Assembly (NCBI RefSeq): GCF_000239815.1
Contig: NZ_CAFK01000194.1
Location: 1-64,000 of the forward strand
DNA: 64,000 bases
Reading direction: 5' to 3'
Source: Bradyrhizobium sp. STM 3843
GTDB taxonomy: Bacteria > Pseudomonadota > Alphaproteobacteria > Rhizobiales > Xanthobacteraceae
Position 1 is the stretch's first letter. The number at the start of each line of letters is the position of its first letter. This document shows positions 62,641 through 64,000 of the stretch, piece after piece. The notes below the pieces were generated by a model. The model was given only the letters and a program-made list of their open reading frames with translations. It made no database searches and was not told where the DNA came from. The translations under genes were made by a program, and so were the position numbers.

Positions 62641-62907
62641 ATGAGCCATCCCGTGCCGTTCAGCCCCGTCCACGCCACCCTGCCCGATCACGAGCAGAAG
62701 CAGGCCGCGCTCAGCTATCTCAACGAAGCCTGGGCGGAAGCGCGCCATGACGGCGTCGACGGCGATTGTCTGGCGCAGGCCAGCCTGTTCGCCGCGCTCG
62801 CCGAGTTGGTCGGTACCTACGGTGAGGATGCCGTCGGCAAGTTCGCGGAAGGGCTGGCGACGCGCGTGCGCAACGGCGAGTTCTCGCTCACCCGCGCGAC
62901 GCAATAG
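62641..62907 (+). CDS. Conserved hypothetical protein (88 aa)
   Basis: An 88-residue helical protein (LPDHEQKQAALSYLNEAWAEARHDGVDGDCLAQASLFAALAELVGTYGEDAVGKFAEGLATRVRNGEFSL). It resembles small Bradyrhizobium proteins of unknown function. Start ATG 62641 follows ATTCATTC with weak ribosome site; an upstream extension would be Pro/Glu-rich repeat and is unlikely. Confidence 0.75.
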   Translation: MSHPVPFSPVHATLPDHEQKQAALSYLNEAWAEARHDGVDGDCLAQASLFAALAELVGTYGEDAVGKFAEGLATRVRNGEFSLTRATQ

Positions 62908-62923
62908 TTCGCTTCAAACTCCG

Positions 62924-63029
62924 CCGTCATGCCCCGCTTCAAGCGGGGCATCCAGTACGCCGCGGCCTCTCGGTCAATCACGTATGTCTCTGGAATACTG
63001 GATCGCCCGCCTGCGCGGACGATGACAGC
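62924..63029. repeat. Bradyrhizobium-type mosaic extragenic element, copy B (inverted)
   Basis: Inverted counterpart of 59965-60064, with end hairpins ATGCCCCGC/GCGGGGCAT and an imperfect GATCGCCCGC/GCGGACGAT, and inner blocks CCAGTACGCCGCGGCCTCTC and TGTCTCTGGAATACTGG. It lies between the convergent 88-aa and dihydroorotase genes. Confidence 0.8.
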
Positions 63030-63037
63030 GAGAGAAC

Positions 63038-64000
63038 TCACGCCCGCAGCGTCTCCAAGAACTGCACCGGCTCACCCGTGGCTGGCGTCAGCAGTTCACC
63101 CTGCCACATCACGCGCTGGCCGCGCAGGAATGTGCCGACCGGCCAGCCGGTGACGCGCAGGCCGTCGTAAGGCGTCCAGCCGGCGCGCGAGGCGACCCAT
63201 TTGTTGGTGATGGTCTCGCTGCGCTTGAGGTCGACGATGGTGAGATCGGCATCATAGCCGGCGGCGATGCGGCCCTTGCAGGCGATGTTGTAGAGCCGCG
63301 CCGGGCCGGCGCTGGTGAGATCGACGAAGCGCTGCAGTGACAGCCGGCCGGCATTGACGTGATCGAGCATGATCGGCACCAGCGTCTGCACGCCGGTCAT
63401 GCCGGAAGGCGAAGCGGGATAGGTCTTCGCCTTTTCCTCAAGCGTATGTGGCGCGTGGTCCGAGCCCAGGATATCGACGATGCCCTGCTCCACACCCCAC
63501 CAGATCGCATCGCGATGGTCGGCCGAGCGCACCGGCGGATTCATCTGCGCATGGGTGCCGAGCCGCTCATAGCATTCGGGCCCGGCCAATGTCAGATGAT
63601 GCGGCGTCGCCTCGACCGAAGCGACGTCCTTGTGGTCGCGCAAATAGGCGATCTCCTGCTTGGTCGAGATGTGCAGCACATGGATGCGCTTACCGGTCTC
63701 GTGCGCGAGATTGACCAGCCGCTGGGTGGCGAGCAGCGCCGCCTCCTCGTCGCGCCACACCGGGTGGGAGCGTGGATCGTTCTCGACGCGCAGGCCCTTG
63801 CGGTCGTTGAGGCGATATTCGTCCTCGGCGTGGAACGCGGCGCGGCGGCGGATCACCTGGAAGATACTGCGCAGGCTGTCATCGTCCTCGACCAGCAAGG
63901 AACCGGTGGAGGAGCCGACGAACACCTTCACCCCGGCGCAGCCTTCGGCGCGCTCGAGCACCGGCAGCTGGTCGACATTCTCGCGGGTGCCGCCGATAAA
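63038..64000 (-). CDS. pyrC: Dihydroorotase, partial (N-terminus beyond window)
   Basis: Minus-strand gene whose 5' part runs off the right edge (reading continues FIGGTRENVDQLP upstream of GTG 63961). Visible motifs are CAGVKVFVGSS with the carbamylated-Lys position, HVLHIST, EATPHHL, HAQMNPPVRS and the zinc-binding Asp in DILGSDHAPHTLEEK; the C-terminus is PVQFLETLRA. This is the type-I-like dihydroorotase of pyrimidine synthesis, making dihydroorotate from carbamoyl aspartate. An aspartate carbamoyltransferase gene is often beside it but lies outside view. Confidence 0.9.
   Translation of the reverse strand, partial: FIGGTRENVDQLPVLERAEGCAGVKVFVGSSTGSLLVEDDDSLRSIFQVIRRRAAFHAEDEYRLNDRKGLRVENDPRSHPVWRDEEAALLATQRLVNLAHETGKRIHVLHISTKQEIAYLRDHKDVASVEATPHHLTLAGPECYERLGTHAQMNPPVRSADHRDAIWWGVEQGIVDILGSDHAPHTLEEKAKTYPASPSGMTGVQTLVPIMLDHVNAGRLSLQRFVDLTSAGPARLYNIACKGRIAAGYDADLTIVDLKRSETITNKWVASRAGWTPYDGLRVTGWPVGTFLRGQRVMWQGELLTPATGEPVQFLETLRA

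Overview
The window looks like chromosomal DNA from a Bradyrhizobium-type alphaproteobacterium (family Nitrobacteraceae). The reasons are the high GC content, two small secreted DUF3551 proteins, a TIGR02301 protein, LysR/TetR/IclR-rich accessory metabolism, and intergenic mosaic repeats flanked by hairpins of the kind seen in Bradyrhizobium and Rhodopseudomonas. This assignment rests on gene content recognised by eye; no database search was run.

Layout. 0.4-9 kb: BrkB/YihY membrane protein, DUF3551 protein, carboxymuconolactone decarboxylase-like protein, a TonB siderophore receptor with a PepSY membrane partner (iron uptake), small secreted or membrane proteins and a NYN-domain RNase-like protein. 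9-18 kb: an efflux operon of two lipoprotein adaptors, one RND pump and a LysR gene, divergent from a TetR gene. Next to it a second TetR gene faces two tiny membrane-protein genes. Three near-identical palindromes at 6.92, 15.51 and 17.27 kb tie these loci into one likely TetR regulon. 18-25 kb: a 2OG-oxygenase-like protein, hypotheticals, and a four-gene minus-strand cluster (MHS-type MFS transporter, RibD-like reductase, flavin amine oxidase, 90-aa protein). 25-37 kb: a COG4705 membrane protein, a Gld-like ABC operon (ATPase, permease fused to a GldG-like part, DUF4340), a LysR/alcohol dehydrogenase pair and a two-subunit Tat-exported molybdenum hydroxylase. 37-44.6 kb: a TPR/glycosyltransferase protein, then enoyl-CoA hydratase, NDP-forming acyl-CoA synthetase and a DASS transporter, all divergent from an IclR regulator with a palindromic operator.

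44.65-56.03 kb is an accessory island with lower GC than its surroundings. It holds an orphan GspK, a Sec-signal-bearing Rhs/YD-repeat protein of about 1,610 residues with a variable C-terminal tip, an overlapping immunity candidate, secreted C1q-like and beta-helix proteins, and decayed remains of two further tip/immunity cassettes. It ends at a tRNA-Pro(CGG) gene. 56-64 kb returns to housekeeping genes: Sua5, an FAD-dependent 2-hydroxyacid dehydrogenase, a GNAT, two Nudix hydrolases, an SRAP/YedK protein, small conserved proteins and a dihydroorotase cut by the window end.

The most interesting signals are the chain of displaced Rhs tip/immunity cassettes with its frameshifted toxin and immunity relics, and the three-site TetR operator regulon with two near-superimposable promoter/operator layouts.
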